DNA of 64,000 nucleotides from Neonectria sp. B-13 (Eukaryota; Ascomycota; Sordariomycetes; Hypocreales; Nectriaceae). The notes below the pieces were generated by a model, which was not told the origin of the DNA, searched no databases, and worked only from the letters and a program-made list of their open reading frames with translations. Shown here piece by piece: positions 22,553 through 34,260 of this stretch. The first letter of the stretch is position 1. Each line of letters opens with the position of its first letter. Made by a program: the position numbers and the translations under genes. The stretch lies in NCBI GenBank assembly GCA_002682825.1, contig NOKP01000036.1:338964-402963 (forward strand), written 5' to 3'.

Positions 22553-23949
22553 TTTGACAGGAACAGCCCTGTCCAGGTCAGTAATTGAGTTGCATGGCTC
22601 TTTGGTGTCTTAAAGGGTACAAAGTTTCATTATTGACAATGGTTTGTTTTATTTATCGACAACGTCTCATCTCATTTTGGTCATGAGGCCAGGTCGTCCA
22701 TTTAGCCTACCTTCTACTTATTTATCCGGAATGATACTGTCCAAAGGCATTAATGGTATTTTCCCCTTGCGTCTTGGGCTATTGGTGATACGTGACTTAT
22801 GGATAAACTTGGGCGCACTAAAATATATTTTCTTTTCTAGAATGAGTTTGTGTTGTTTCGAGCTAAGGTTAAGACGAGTTTGAGTGATGCCGCTGGCACT
22901 GATAGGTGTGCAAATAGATGGCAAGAAGGTAGCAGCATATGCTCACAGCTCGTAACTTGCCAAGGAAGAAAGCCTAATTCATGGGCACCCCACAAGATAT
23001 CGCTGGAAGGTTAGTTAGAAGATAGAAGACAGAATGATGACATTTGCAGGGTAGCTCCAAGCATGCAGTTGTAGTCTCCACAAGGGCTTTGCAGCGACCT
23101 GTTCTGAAGGCGTAAATGCGTTCACCTTCGGCTCGCTAATACAACTATCGGAATGCAGCTTAGGTCCTATCAATAATCAAAGCGTATCTACAAGGAACTT
23201 TTACTCACGGCATATTTTCTGATCAACTGAAGAAGTGCATAAAAGAGGAGTGGCAATGGTGATTTATCCTTCTTGAAGAGAATTCCCCAGAACTCCAACT
23301 CTCCAACTGCTCAATTAGAGTCTCTTCCGCAGGTTCTTTATTGTGTTCCAAACCGGAAAACCTAGCAATCTAACTAAAATTCAAGTCGATCGGTTGGAAA
23401 CTTTTGCCCTATTCCGAGACTAGGTCTAACAAAGCACCTATCTATAAGGCAGCAATGGATACTTCTTCTAGATGTCTGCTGACATGGGCAATAAATGTGT
23501 ACGCCTCAGTTTCCATTGTGCATACATTACAGCGAGCTGGCTGGCTGGACAAAGAACCCTGCTAGGAAGGGGGTATCAGGACATTGTGCAGAAGTATATG
23601 CAGTGTAACTTTGGCCATGGCACGGCTCTATCCCGAAATGGGCTTCAAACTGCTGTGTACAATAACGTTGTTCGTCTGCTCGAGGGTTTGGTGATAATAT
23701 TAGATGTTACTCGTAAGTTAGGCCAAGATATTGTAGGAATAGCTTCTTTTCAATCAAACAGCGACAACGAATTGCTCCGATTTATTGACAAACATACTGA
23801 GAGAGTGGGAGCTCAATCATACAACTGATCAGCGAAGAGATAAATATCATTACTATTACTATTAAAGTTATAAATCTAGGCACTATTTGCGTGTAGTAAG
23901 TCCCTCCCAGTACCGCCCATACCTCATAAATTACTTGTTGCCTTGTTAA
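22553..23949. other. Intergenic with one unrecognised small frame
   Basis: Mostly AT-rich. A 118-codon plus-strand frame with an ATG start (23472-23828; ends TERVGAQSYN) is moderately hydrophobic in the middle (VVRLLEGLVIILDVT). I do not recognise it and see no splice or signal evidence, so I do not call it a gene. Confidence 0.35.
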
Positions 23950-24893
23950 TTAGCTCCTCCTTTTTTCCGTTTGGAAAGTTTTACGGGTTCCTCTGATCCT
24001 GCCGTGGTAGTTCGATCTCTGGTTGTTGTGCCATGTTTCTTCTCTTCCTTTTCTTGTCTGACTCATAACAGCACCAAAACAACATCCCAAACACAGGAAG
24101 AACACCCCGATGCTAACTCCAATTACTATCTGAACGAATTGCTTCAAGCCGTCCAGCGTCGGGTCGGTCTCCTCCCTCGTCGGCTCCGGTGTCGGCGTCA
24201 CCGGCCATGATCCGCCCATCCGGGGGAAAAGACTGTTTGGAACGCATGTCGTCCCATCTTTGTCAACGACGAATGATATGGTGACAGCAGCAGCCAGAAG
24301 GAGGTCAGTCTTTGGATTGAAGTCCACGGTCTTGGAAACTTTGGTCGTTTCAACCGCCCCTCCAGGGCGAGTAGTCTCCGACCATGCGGAAACGGTTAGT
24401 GTCCATGGCGCGCGGCCTGGGAACCGAGGGTTTGAAGCGATGTATATTGTATGAGCCTTAGTAGCAGGGTTGCCTCTTTGATCCTGCAATGTAGCTGTTC
24501 CGTAGTAGAAGTCATAGGTTCTGGGATTCATGGAGTCAACAGGATGCACGAAGACTGATAATCTCTCTATGACACTCACGTTGGGCAACATGCCACTAGC
24601 CTTGTATCAGAAGATGTCGTCGTGTCCACAGGAGTGTATTCCTCAGGACATTGCGTAGCGGGATGACGGATTCCCGGAGTGCAAGGATTTCCCGGGATTA
24701 TCGTGTAATTGGGGTTGAGGCCTTCATAATCAAGGTTGAAGTAATTGCAAGTCTGTTCTTCGCTAGAGCTGATGTAGCACCAGTCCTTCTTGTACCAGAT
24801 ATTCGTGGTATTGAGGTATCCCGGTGGCGGAGTAAAATGCGGAACCTGTGAACGTGGTGATTGACGTTGGTGGAGCCATCTCGTAGTCTACTC
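23950..24893 (-). CDS. Cys-rich single-pass membrane protein, probably frameshifted near its start
   Basis: The sure part has two exons: frame open to 24580 (KKDWCYISSSEEQTC, CTPGIRHP, TQCPEEYTPVD, LVACCPT) and, after a 59-bp intron (24579-24521), 24520-23950 (TYDFYYGTATLQ, TTCVPNSLF). A membrane segment (QFVQIVIGVSIGVFFLCLG) and a basic cytoplasmic tail end the protein. The layout (Cys-rich exterior with CCP, low-complexity stalk, one membrane segment) is common among fungal surface proteins of unknown role. The first ATG (about 24877, MAPPTSITTFT) reads in a different frame from the body (FTPPPGYLNTTNIW). The two frames would meet if about 16 bp between them were absent. Either this copy is mutated or an upstream exon supplies the start. 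Confidence 0.55.
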
Positions 24894-24894
24894 A

Positions 24895-26588
24895 TTACCC
24901 GGCCTTGGGGTCACAAAAGAAAGTGATTTAAAGGTCTAATCCCATTTTATCGCATCGGTCTGAAACCATATTATTGAGAAGTGTAATACCGCGTCCTTAC
25001 GAAAGTCTGTAAGGCAAATTTCATGGTCTAAACGAGTAACCGCCGAGGTTCAGCTGACAGGGGTAGCATAACCACCCCGCCACTCTATTGCATAAATACG
25101 AAATACGACGTCTTACTAGTGGTCATAAGGCTCTGTTCAGTCAAATGGGCGAGCACCAAGGGGGCCTCGGTTAGAGGAACCGGGGGTTGAGCTGCCATTT
25201 CTTTTAACCGAGACAGACTTGACGGGGCTGAGTGAGGTATTGCATGACGTACGCTACCATTGGGGGTTTTGGATGTTCAACCACATCCCCTCAGCCGAGC
25301 CGCCCTTGTTCTGTACGATAAGTTATGGACAGAGCCGAGCTTCCAGATGCAGTTATGACCCGTTGAGTCGGCTGGGGCACATGCATGGAAATGGAAACGA
25401 CTACATCACTCACTTCACATTCCCCGGAGGCCTCACAGTTTGTTAATGAACTGAACCGACCATTTCGGATAGTCTCTATTGGCCAGGTGTACATACTGCA
25501 CATTCAGGGCCGTGTTTCGTTCAGCAGTTGATGTAATCTTGAATAAAATCTAACAGCGGCCTGATGTGTCTGTTGTCCCACTGGTCGTGTCCACAGAGCC
25601 GTGGGTCGAATAAGAACGTCATCCTCATGGGCCTCGTTCATGATCTTGAAGCAGGTATATATTCCCAAAATTGGAGATTCAACTGATCAGGTAGTGACTG
25701 GATTGAAGGGAAGATTCAAGAGGATACGTCCTGCTTTGTGGGTATATATATGTAGTCCCTCCATTCCACGGCTTCATCATATCGCCGTCGTTGAACTCAA
25801 AACGTCAACCAACTACTCTGTGTTTACACAAGGACGTTATTACAGAGAATATCACGATTAGTAACAACTTGCGGAGTAATGATTGTCCATTCCTCCACTT
25901 GAAATGAAGAAAGAGACGAGCTTGGCCAAATTGAGGTACGTATTCTCAGGGACTTATGCTTAACTGTTGAGCTTATTTGCAGGGGAACGATTGCTCGCTA
26001 ACATAGCAGGCCCACTTAAGGCTCTACGCTGCTCAGATGAGCAGATAAAGTCGGCTTCAAGCCGCGCCTTTCTTTGGTAGAATGCAAGGCACTTTCTACC
26101 CTCACTATTGATGCTACATTGTGGAAGGAGCGTACCGTCTGAAATTGACTTGATTTGCCGCCTAGAGCTATCTCGCGTAGTTAAGAATGGTATTTTCCAT
26201 AGCAACAGCAACCCTATAACGCCTTTTATACTTTAGCTTGTCTGAGTTTTTACAAGAGATTCCTTGATGAACTTGTAACGCGTCGCTTGAGTTTCTTCTG
26301 TAGTGCCAATACACTCGGAGAAGAAAGTCAATTGTACCAAAATCTATTTCCGTTTCCTGAGCAGAGTTTGGGCCGCTCTAAGCTGAGTTGAAGCTGAGTG
26401 AACCGAACTTCAGGCTGAGACCAGGCTGAGACCAGGCTGAGACCGGGCTGAGGGCCTGAGGCTGACCCGACCAATCAGTCTTCCTCGACAGCTGTCATCC
26501 ATTGCGGGGTTTTATCTGGAGCTCTTCCAGGAAACAATCTGGTCAAGAGTCTGAAGTCAACTAGTCCAGAACGGCAACAATTCGAGTC
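24895..26588. other. Intergenic, about 1.7 kb
   Basis: No gene recognised on either strand. A short tandem repeat lies at 26412-26455. The right end is the promoter of the HET-domain gene. Confidence 0.35.
26412..26455. repeat. 11-bp tandem repeat AGGCTGAGACC
   Basis: Three perfect copies (26412-26444) followed by a partial GGGCTGAGGG. It lies about 135 bp before the HET gene start. Confidence 0.85.
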
Positions 26589-28880
26589 ATGGACGGACCC
26601 AGAGATCGCCGATGCTCCTCTTGCACACTTCTGGTGGACAAATTCCACAGTGGAGCACACTGGAACCCGCTTGAAGTGGCACCCAACTTTGCCGCCCTGG
26701 AGCTGTCCGCCGGAAACTCTTGTCACCTCTGTGGGATCATTCTGGTATCGATACTGGATTCCGGGGCAACATCACTCACAAAGCTTCGATCGCAGGATGA
26801 ACCCATCTTTGTTACTCGTATCGGAATGGAATCTCTCCGTCACTATTGGGTTGATATTCGCATCGGTACAAAAAATCAACGAGAGGCCAGATTTTGGGCC
26901 CATATTTTTACGCTCGACGTTCCTATTGAGGAATTTGTAGAAGGCGAACTTTGGCGCGATATTCTACAAGACTCGTTCGCTTTGCTGAGTTTCTTTTTTT
27001 CCAAGATTCCCGATGAAACATCAAGATGGCCTGAACTTCGTGGACATTTGGGTGAAGATGAATCTTTAGATGAAAGTGAATATTCAGATGAGGGCAGCGA
27101 GTATCATGAAGACGCTGAACGGCCCGATGAAGTGGAACGAGATAATCAAGATGAGCCAGGGTGGAGCTACAACGATGGGTATGAAGATACCGACGACGAC
27201 GAAGGGACTGATGACGACGAGGAAGACCCAGTGTATCGCTGTTGTGACTCATGCAGAGACCTCGAGAACCCTTTGGGAGAGATCCAGGATATCCGCACTG
27301 CTCAGGGGCTAGAAAAGATTGTCACACAGGTCAAGCAATGGCTGGCAACATGTACAGCCATGCACACCTGTTCAACGCATCAGGACAGGGTCGGTGGTCT
27401 GCCCCAACTACCAACACGGGTACTGGACGTGGGCAGCGATGATAGGCCCTCCCTTTGTCTCTTCGTTCCCCAAGAACGAAAAAGGGCCGAGTATATCTCC
27501 CTGAGTTATTGCTGGGGAGAGGGTGTTCAGGCCAAGATGACACAAGCGACGCTAGACGACATGCAGAAAGAGATTCGACTCGCTACGCTACCGCAAACAA
27601 TTCAGGATGCAGTTGTGTTCACAAGACGTCTCGGAGTTCGATACCTTTGGGTCGATGCGCTTTGCATTATCCAAGCCAAAGGCGCGGACGACGAGACTCA
27701 TGTAGCCGACTGGCAACGGGAAGCGGCCTGTTTTGGAGATTACTACCACAACTCCCTTTGCACTCTAGCTGCAACCGGCTCGCATAATGTTAGCGAGGGT
27801 CTTTTTCTTCCCAGCAACGACCTATTGTACCCAAAGTACGTGTCGACGCAGCAAGGCTCTGGCAACTCAAGTGTGCACATCTGGATCCCTCACGTTGATC
27901 CTACTAACCTACTCATCTCGCACTCACCCCTATCTCGGCGAGGGTGGGCGGTTCAAGAAAGGATACTCTCTCCCAGGATTGTACACTTCACTCGGAGATA
28001 TAGAATTTGGGAATGTGGAGAGCTCAAAGCTTCAGAGCGATGCCCCAGCCGGGAGAACCCGGTTTTCGACGACGAGGGATCTACTGATGGCGTGGCTCAA
28101 CTGAGGCGCGATCTACTTCTCAGAAATGTTGAGGGTATCAAAAATGCTTGGACGGGTTTTTGCAGGCGCTACTGCAACCTAAATTTCACGAAGCCGTCGG
28201 ACTGACTTCCAGCATTATCCGGACTAGCGCGGCGTGTCCAGGACCTGACCGGAGCCAAGTATTACGCTGGAACATGGGAAGGGCAAATAGAAGAGAGCCT
28301 AGGCTGGTACAGGGTGACCTTGAAATCAGACTCTCCTCGCGAAGCATCGCCGAATGGAGCGGGACCGTCGTGGTGTTTGGCAAGCATGGCATGGTCAAGG
28401 TTTTTGACTAAGGGGTCGGTTAGTCATATGGGGTGGAGATGGGATGTGGACAAAGAACTGAGAGTACTCCATGCCGACGTTCAATGCATCGGCCGAGATA
28501 CGGATGGTCTAGTTAGAAGCGGAGTGTTGACCCTAGAAGGTGTTTTCAGCACGCTTGATATGAGAGTGGTGCCTTACCAACGCGATCCAGAAAACCCGAC
28601 TGTCTGGAACTTTAGCAGGCCGTCGTTCAATCAGATCTACTGGGATCATGTGGCCACGGACGAAGAGATTCTAAAACCTCACCTTTGCTTATGGGTCGGG
28701 ACATTCGAGGACATAAGGATCGGAGCAGAACCCCTCAATATGATAGGAGCAATCATACTGGCTCCTACGACGATGAAGCAAGGACGACCTGCAGGATACA
28801 AAAGGGAAGGATTTGGTATCATTCTGGAGGATACTTGGGAACTTGAGGAGATTCACAGAGGGGTTATTGATCTTTCTTGA
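26589..28880 (+). pseudogene. HET-domain (heterokaryon incompatibility) gene with one in-frame TGA
   Basis: The frame runs from ATG 26589 to a TGA at 28203-28205 (538 aa), then continues in the same frame without stops to TGA 28878-28880; with the stop read through it would be 763 aa. CSSC and CHLC occur in the N-terminal part, and an acidic stretch of Asp/Glu repeats spans about residues 155-215. The HET domain begins at about residue 300 (YISLSYCWGEG, FTRRLGVRYLWVDALCII, CTLAATGSH) and ends with RGWAVQERILSPRIVHF. Around the stop, the text reads PSD-stop-LPALSGLARRVQDLTG; family members have Arg in that place (D-R-L-P-A-L-S-G-L-A), so CGA became TGA. HET proteins trigger cell death in incompatible hyphal fusion. 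This allele may be null, may make a truncated protein that keeps the HET core, or may use readthrough. Confidence 0.8.
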
Positions 28881-29178
28881 GCATTGTTTTATAGGATCTG
28901 GAGTGGTGTGCTGGGGCTTTTTTCTGCTGTGTCAACTGGCACTAATAGTCTTTTATAGTGCTGATTGGCTGGCTCTTGTCTAGCGACGAGTACACGCGAA
29001 TGGAGACACATCACTTGCGAAATGAAAAGCTCCCCTGCTCTCCAAAACGTATGAATATAAAACTTGCTATCATACAACTAACATCATTCACATTGCTAGC
29101 TGCGACAAAATGGAGTGTGCACTCCGCTCATGCGTAGTACAAATGTGACTTATATGTGGCATCATCTAAGCCTTTCAC

Positions 29179-31111
29179 TCAGTTTCCAAACACCGTCAAC
29201 CCATTTTCAGCAAACCAGCTCATGCCACCAGCGCGCCAATCGTCTGTCTCCACAAAGCTGCCGTCGAGGTCAAAGACGATGCCCTTTCCAGTTTTACCCC
29301 TGGAGACGTCATAAACTGGCCACTTGGTCTTCTTGGAGAAGAGATGCTCCTTCTTTCCATTGGGATCAAGACCCGCCACAAAATTGATCCAAGCAGAAGA
29401 CATAACTTTGGCCAGGGCCTTGGCTTGACCAGGGTAGGTTTCGTTGCCGCCAAATGGGTTGGTGTCGTACCCATCGCCGTTGAGGTTGCGGAAAACGAAA
29501 GCGACCTGCAAATTACATATCAGCCTGTGTTTCCGATATGGATATACTAACTGCCTTACCTCTTGGAAGTGTGTTGCACCAATAACGGGGAGCACTCCGT
29601 TGACGGTCACATCGAAACGATAGACGTAGCTGGGAATTCCGCGCTTGGCCCAAGCGATGTTGGCCCGACGCCTCTGATATTGCATCGAAAAGTCTCCGAA
29701 CAGGGCGCCGGTTCGACGGTATTGTAGCCCAAATGCCTCAGCGTACGTGTCGTTAGGCTCGATGACATGAGGCCAAGTCTTGAGCGATGGGATGCCCACC
29801 TTTTGGTCGTTGGGATACAAGTCCATCAGTTCGTCGATGAGCTGGTCGACTGATTTCCCAGAATGATCCTTGACATCGTCGGGAATAATTGTGGCGATTG
29901 CGTCTCTCATCTCGTCATAAGAATTGACACCACCTCCGTTGGGACCTTTGCCTGAGCCAAACGCGGTGCCTTCGTCAGTGTTGGCGCCGATAAGCACAGG
30001 AGCTTTGGGGAAGCGTCCCTTGGCAAGTTGGTTGTGGGGGTAATCTGCGATGAAGTCGTGATCCAACACAGGCGGCCATGGACCTATCGCAGTGACGTTT
30101 AGGGCATAGTTGATCTCGTCAAAGGGAGCTTCTCGGAGACAATCCAATGACTTCTCGGAGCCTACCAAGGATGCACAGGACGTCACGTTGCCTACCAGGG
30201 CATCGTAGGTGGCTTGCATGTCCCCTGTAGCGTTGAATCCCCCAGGGAATCTCCCAATGGCGCCGCCAAAACCAGACTCGGCAATTGCTCCACGGAACAA
30301 ACCATCATCGCGTCCTGACCTTGTCAGTAAGAGATGTAGACTTGAAGGGGTGGTTCTTACCATTGTATGCAAATACCTGAGCCGACACGCTCTCCGCACC
30401 AGAGCTCTCTCCTACGATAGTCACCTTCTTAGGAGACCCGCCGAAGCTGCGGATGTTTTCGTTGATCCAGCGAAGAGCAAGGCGTTGATCACGGAAGCCG
30501 TTGTTGGTGACGCCCGCATCCAAGGCTTCATCACCACACAGAAATCCCAGGGCAGATAGGCGGTAGTTGAAGCTCACTCCAATCACCGGCGTGCCCATTT
30601 CCACGCTACGGTCAACGATGAAAGAGAGGTTATACCTGCGATCGCCTGAGCCGCCCATGTACAGACCGCCTCCGTGGATCCAGGCCACAACAGGAAGGCC
30701 AGCGGTGTTCTTAACGCCAGCAGGACGAACAACATTCAAGTAGAGGCAGTCTTCTGACTGTTCGTATCCGATCTGATCGGAGCCGTAGCCGTAGCAGTGC
30801 GGCGGGTAGGCTGTGGCTTGGTGGACGCCATCCCAAGCTTTATCTAGCCCCTTGGCTAGAGCAAAACGCTCAGATTTCTTGACGCGAGGTAATTAGCTTG
30901 AATGTTTGCTAGGTATGATGACATATCCCACCTGCGCATAGGGAATGCCTAGGAAATAGTCTTGGTCATAGTCGGTACTGTAGGTGCCAGCGTACGAGCC
31001 ATTCTTCACCGACACTGTCGGCGCAGTATGTTGAGACGCAGCTACAGCCCTTGAGGCTACCGAGCCAACGAGGCCAAGGCCGAAAAGGACAATCTTGGAG
31101 ATTGACGCCAT
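29179..31111 (-). CDS. Secreted type B carboxylesterase/lipase
   Basis: Exons (minus) 31111-30932, 30877-30361, 30314-29560, 29505-29179; 592 aa, in phase. An upstream TTG frame exists, but the ATG at 31111 gives a clean signal peptide (SISKIVLFGLGLVGSVASRAVA). Signatures: YFLGIPYAQ, SEDCLYLNVV, oxyanion loop HGGGLYMG, nucleophile elbow GESSGAES, acid in GANTDEGTAFG, and catalytic His in GATHFQEVAFVF. The triad is complete. It is closer to secreted fungal lipase/cholinesterase-like enzymes than to the 18-kb carboxylesterase. It faces away from the Zn2Cys6 gene at 32148, with about 1 kb between. Confidence 0.92.
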
Positions 31112-32147
31112 AGCTATAGCTAGAAACAAGAGCTTAATGGCAGATCCTACAAAATCCAGTTAGAAACCTGCTTCATCAAAACAACCCGGGATATATACTC
31201 GATGAACGGTACTGTTTCTGGTCGAGACTCCATGATTTCTCGGCCATTCTTTCGGTCATATTCGACGGCACCAGACCTGCTCTCAGTCCACAACAACCTC
31301 TTACCGCTGGGTTCGCGAGGCCTCGTGGCTTCGCCAAGAGCCGTGGTGAGTCCCGGGGCCTTCCCCATATACTCCGCACGCGATGCAACCCCCGCCCCCG
31401 CTCACCCCATATCATCGGGCCTATTTGGTAACAACCATAGGACGGTTTGTCCCCGCGACCAAGTTTAGACAGAAACAGGACAATTTCCCGGTCGCCGATC
31501 CATGAACCTCGGAGACTAGGCCCAGTGGGAAGACTTCGGAAGCTGCTTGGCCCCGCTCAAGGAGAAGCTTCTCCCGAGCCACATGGGCGGGTTGGATGAT
31601 GGAGTCCGAGTTCGATGGTTCGGTCCGGAGTATTTAAAGTTGCAAAGAGGGACCCATGTCCTTAAATTCAAGTTTATCCGCAACGACTTTCCCCTATCGC
31701 CCCGGATAGGAAGATGGAGGCGAACTGGGAGTGTCCTGGCCAAGTCCATAATTCCCAGGATTCTTTGATGCCTCGGCTCCAGGAAATAATTAGCTGACTT
31801 CCGAAATAGCAACTAAACGATTTTCGGTTGATGTCACACTACATCTCCATCAAGTCATGTCGTTTCTTCGTCTACTCTAGTCCTTCTAGTACATCGCCCG
31901 TAATCACCATGTCCACTATCACACACGTGTTGTTACAGCTTCAAAAGAGGACGGTGCGTAGTTTCGTGCGGATGCAGTAAACACACTGTCCCATGTGGTC
32001 CCTGCCATTTCCAGCTCACCCCTGTCTTTTCCCCATTATCCGTCATCAGCTATCGTGGGGCAAAGACTCCTTAGTCAACTTGTCTCTCTTATCTCCCCCT
32101 CGGTCCTTAGTCCTCATTCATCAAACATCTCACAGTCCAGACTCCGG
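31112..32147. other. Divergent promoter region, esterase and first Zn2Cys6 gene
   Basis: No gene seen. It contains no TTGCCGG motif, unlike the intergenic regions further right, which suggests that the esterase and this first regulator are outside the motif-linked group. Confidence 0.4.
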
Positions 32148-33782
32148 ATGGCCGAAAACCTGGGCCATTTGGGCAGTGGAGTGCCGCGGCGCAGACGCTA
32201 TGCTCCAAGGTCTAGGGTAGGTTGCGTGACCTGTCGACATCGACGGAAGCGCTGTCCCGCGGCTGGTGAACAGCGTGAATGTGAGGCCTGTCTACGACTG
32301 AATCTCGAATGTGTTTGGGACGCAAAACGGCGTTTGTCTGGGCTAGATGACCCGAGGTCTGGGCGCTCCTCGTCATCGCCGACTCAAACTTCTCGGACAG
32401 AGACCGCGTCAGGAATCAAACCGACAACACCAAATACAACGCTCGATACACACACATCTCCAAGTCCATCACCAACAGAAATGGGCCAACTCGGTCTTGA
32501 TGACGTGGACCAACGCATTATCATGTCTTACTACATTCACTCATTCGTTCCCAACATCTCTGTCGCTAGCATCTCGACCAACTTCCTCACCTGTGTCTAC
32601 GTCCCCATGGCCTTCCACTGCGATGCCGTTCGCGATGCTCTCCTTGCCTGTGCCTCGGCTCATCTATCCCAAGCCGCCGCAGACCCGACTCGCCAAAGCC
32701 GCCTGCTTGAGCTCTCCTCAAGATACCAGATGAAATGTCACAAGTTTCTCCAGGACCGGATCTCGCTTTCAGGCCACCTCGAACGCGATATACTAGAGTC
32801 CATGGCCGTTATCCTCATGCTCGTTGGAGTCGAAGTGCAGAATGGTGCTCGAACCTCGACATGGATGGATCAGCTAAAGTGCGTTCGCAATATTGTGCGG
32901 CAGCATGGTGGGAGAGCTGCCTTCTGCCGCAGTTCCTGGGAGGCAGGCTGTCTCTACCAGCATTTTCTCTACCACGACGTGATGAGCCTAATCATGTCAG
33001 GAGCATCGGGAAAAGAGGCCGTTTTGAACGAGGATCTAGACGAGGATCCAACCGAAGAGGTAGTCTCACCTCCAAGCTCTGTTTCCATGCAGGCTGAGAT
33101 GCCTTGGGAAAAGTACATTTCTGGAGAAGACGCTGCGTCGTCCTCTCTCAAACCAACCATGAACGCCTCTCACGACGTCTTTGACTCGGTTCATCCACTC
33201 CTTGGCCTGTCCACTAACCTGTTCTTCCTCTTCCAAAAGATTCGGCAAGTTCAGCAGGTTGACCAGACGGACGAACTATGCAATCTCACGCAGATGGAGC
33301 TTTTCCAGGACCTCGAACACAAGATATCGGCGATCCAATTTGATTCACGTACTATTTCCGAGACAGATCCCACACCCACACATCTTGACGCAGGGACTCG
33401 TCTGGATCTTCTTACTCTAGCGGAATCCAACCGCCTGACCGCACTGATTATGCTGTATCGTCGCTCAACCGCGCATACTCATCAATTGCCGGTACTAGCT
33501 CGACGTCTGCTAGCTCTGGCCGATAGAATACCGTCGGGAAGTCCTGCTGAAGCCGGGCTGACGTATCCGTTGTTTCTCGCAGGAGCCCAGCTCGACTCTG
33601 AAACAGATATCGTCCAATGCGCAACACGACTATTTAGAATACGGAAGAGGGTCAAAGTTATGAATATTTTGTCAGCCGAAAAGGTCTTGGAAGAGGTCTG
33701 GCGAGAGAGATTGAACGGCGGCCTTCTCTGGGATTGGGAGCATGTGCTTAGGAAATGGCAATGGGTAATCAACCTGGCTTAG
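32148..33782 (+). CDS. Zn(II)2Cys6 transcription factor
   Basis: Single exon, 544 aa from ATG 32148 (MAENLGHLG); the frame is open upstream to a GTG at 31995 but without an ATG. The zinc cluster is Cys26-x2-Cys29-x6-Cys36-x8-Cys45-x2-Cys48-x6-Cys55 (GCVTCRHRRKRC, CEACLRLNLEC), preceded by a basic patch (RRRRYAPRSR). From about residue 110 a helical domain resembles the fungal-specific transcription factor domain of the PF11951 type (YYIHSFVPNISV, HCDAVRDALLACASAHL, LESMAVILMLVGVEV). Nuclear DNA-binding regulator; targets unknown. Confidence 0.9.
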   Translation: MAENLGHLGSGVPRRRRYAPRSRVGCVTCRHRRKRCPAAGEQRECEACLRLNLECVWDAKRRLSGLDDPRSGRSSSSPTQTSRTETASGIKPTTPNTTLDTHTSPSPSPTEMGQLGLDDVDQRIIMSYYIHSFVPNISVASISTNFLTCVYVPMAFHCDAVRDALLACASAHLSQAAADPTRQSRLLELSSRYQMKCHKFLQDRISLSGHLERDILESMAVILMLVGVEVQNGARTSTWMDQLKCVRNIVRQHGGRAAFCRSSWEAGCLYQHFLYHDVMSLIMSGASGKEAVLNEDLDEDPTEEVVSPPSSVSMQAEMPWEKYISGEDAASSSLKPTMNASHDVFDSVHPLLGLSTNLFFLFQKIRQVQQVDQTDELCNLTQMELFQDLEHKISAIQFDSRTISETDPTPTHLDAGTRLDLLTLAESNRLTALIMLYRRSTAHTHQLPVLARRLLALADRIPSGSPAEAGLTYPLFLAGAQLDSETDIVQCATRLFRIRKRVKVMNILSAEKVLEEVWRERLNGGLLWDWEHVLRKWQWVINLA

Positions 33783-34260
33783 TATAACTGGTGGTGGGGG
33801 AGGGAGGGTTGTAGGAGGAGTCAGAATAAGACATGTTTAGATCGCAGGCATATGTTCTGTAGAATGACTGACTGCGAGACCTTTACATGGTCTCCTTGTA
33901 GAATTTGGGAACATTTGACTCAAAATCCCCAGGAAATATTCGGAAATATTGCGACCAGAGCGTCTGACCCCTGCTCTGAGACTCCTTTGACAAGCGGAGT
34001 CGCATTACTCAGCAAGAAGATGGGGCATTTATGCAGCCATTCGAATTGCACATAATTGGTGTCCAGTTTGCCGGAAAGTTGCCGGAACTTGCCCGTTTGT
34101 TGATATCATCGCTATGCCTCCTGACCTTATCACAACATAGATTATCTAGCAACAAGTGAACCGCATCCATGAGCCGAAAAGGCATCTGTTCTTCTCCCCG
34201 TCCATCTGCCTGTCCGTTTCTGATACAGAGAAGCACAACCCTTATCCAAGAACCCTGGTT
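33783..34260 (+). promoter_or_regulatory. Promoter of the second Zn2Cys6 gene with two TTGCCGGAA sites
   Basis: TTGCCGGAA occurs at 34068-34076 and again at 34079-34087, an 11-bp step, that is, one helix turn. CGG-containing words are typical targets of Zn2Cys6 proteins. The same core occurs in the three divergent promoters to the right, so autoregulation by the downstream gene is a reasonable guess. Confidence 0.5.

Noticed and set aside
23472..23828. 118-codon frame as a gene
   Set aside because: ATG present, but no family, signal or splice support; mentioned only under the intergenic entry.
28186..28234. An intron that would remove the TGA in the HET gene
   Set aside because: No GT donor with fungal form pairs with an AG acceptor at a usable length here, and the sequence on both sides of TGA is conserved family sequence.
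31995..32147. Extra N-terminal 51 residues of the first Zn2Cys6 protein from a GTG
   Set aside because: No ATG in frame; the leader is Ser/Pro-rich and lies before the natural MAENLG start close to the zinc cluster.
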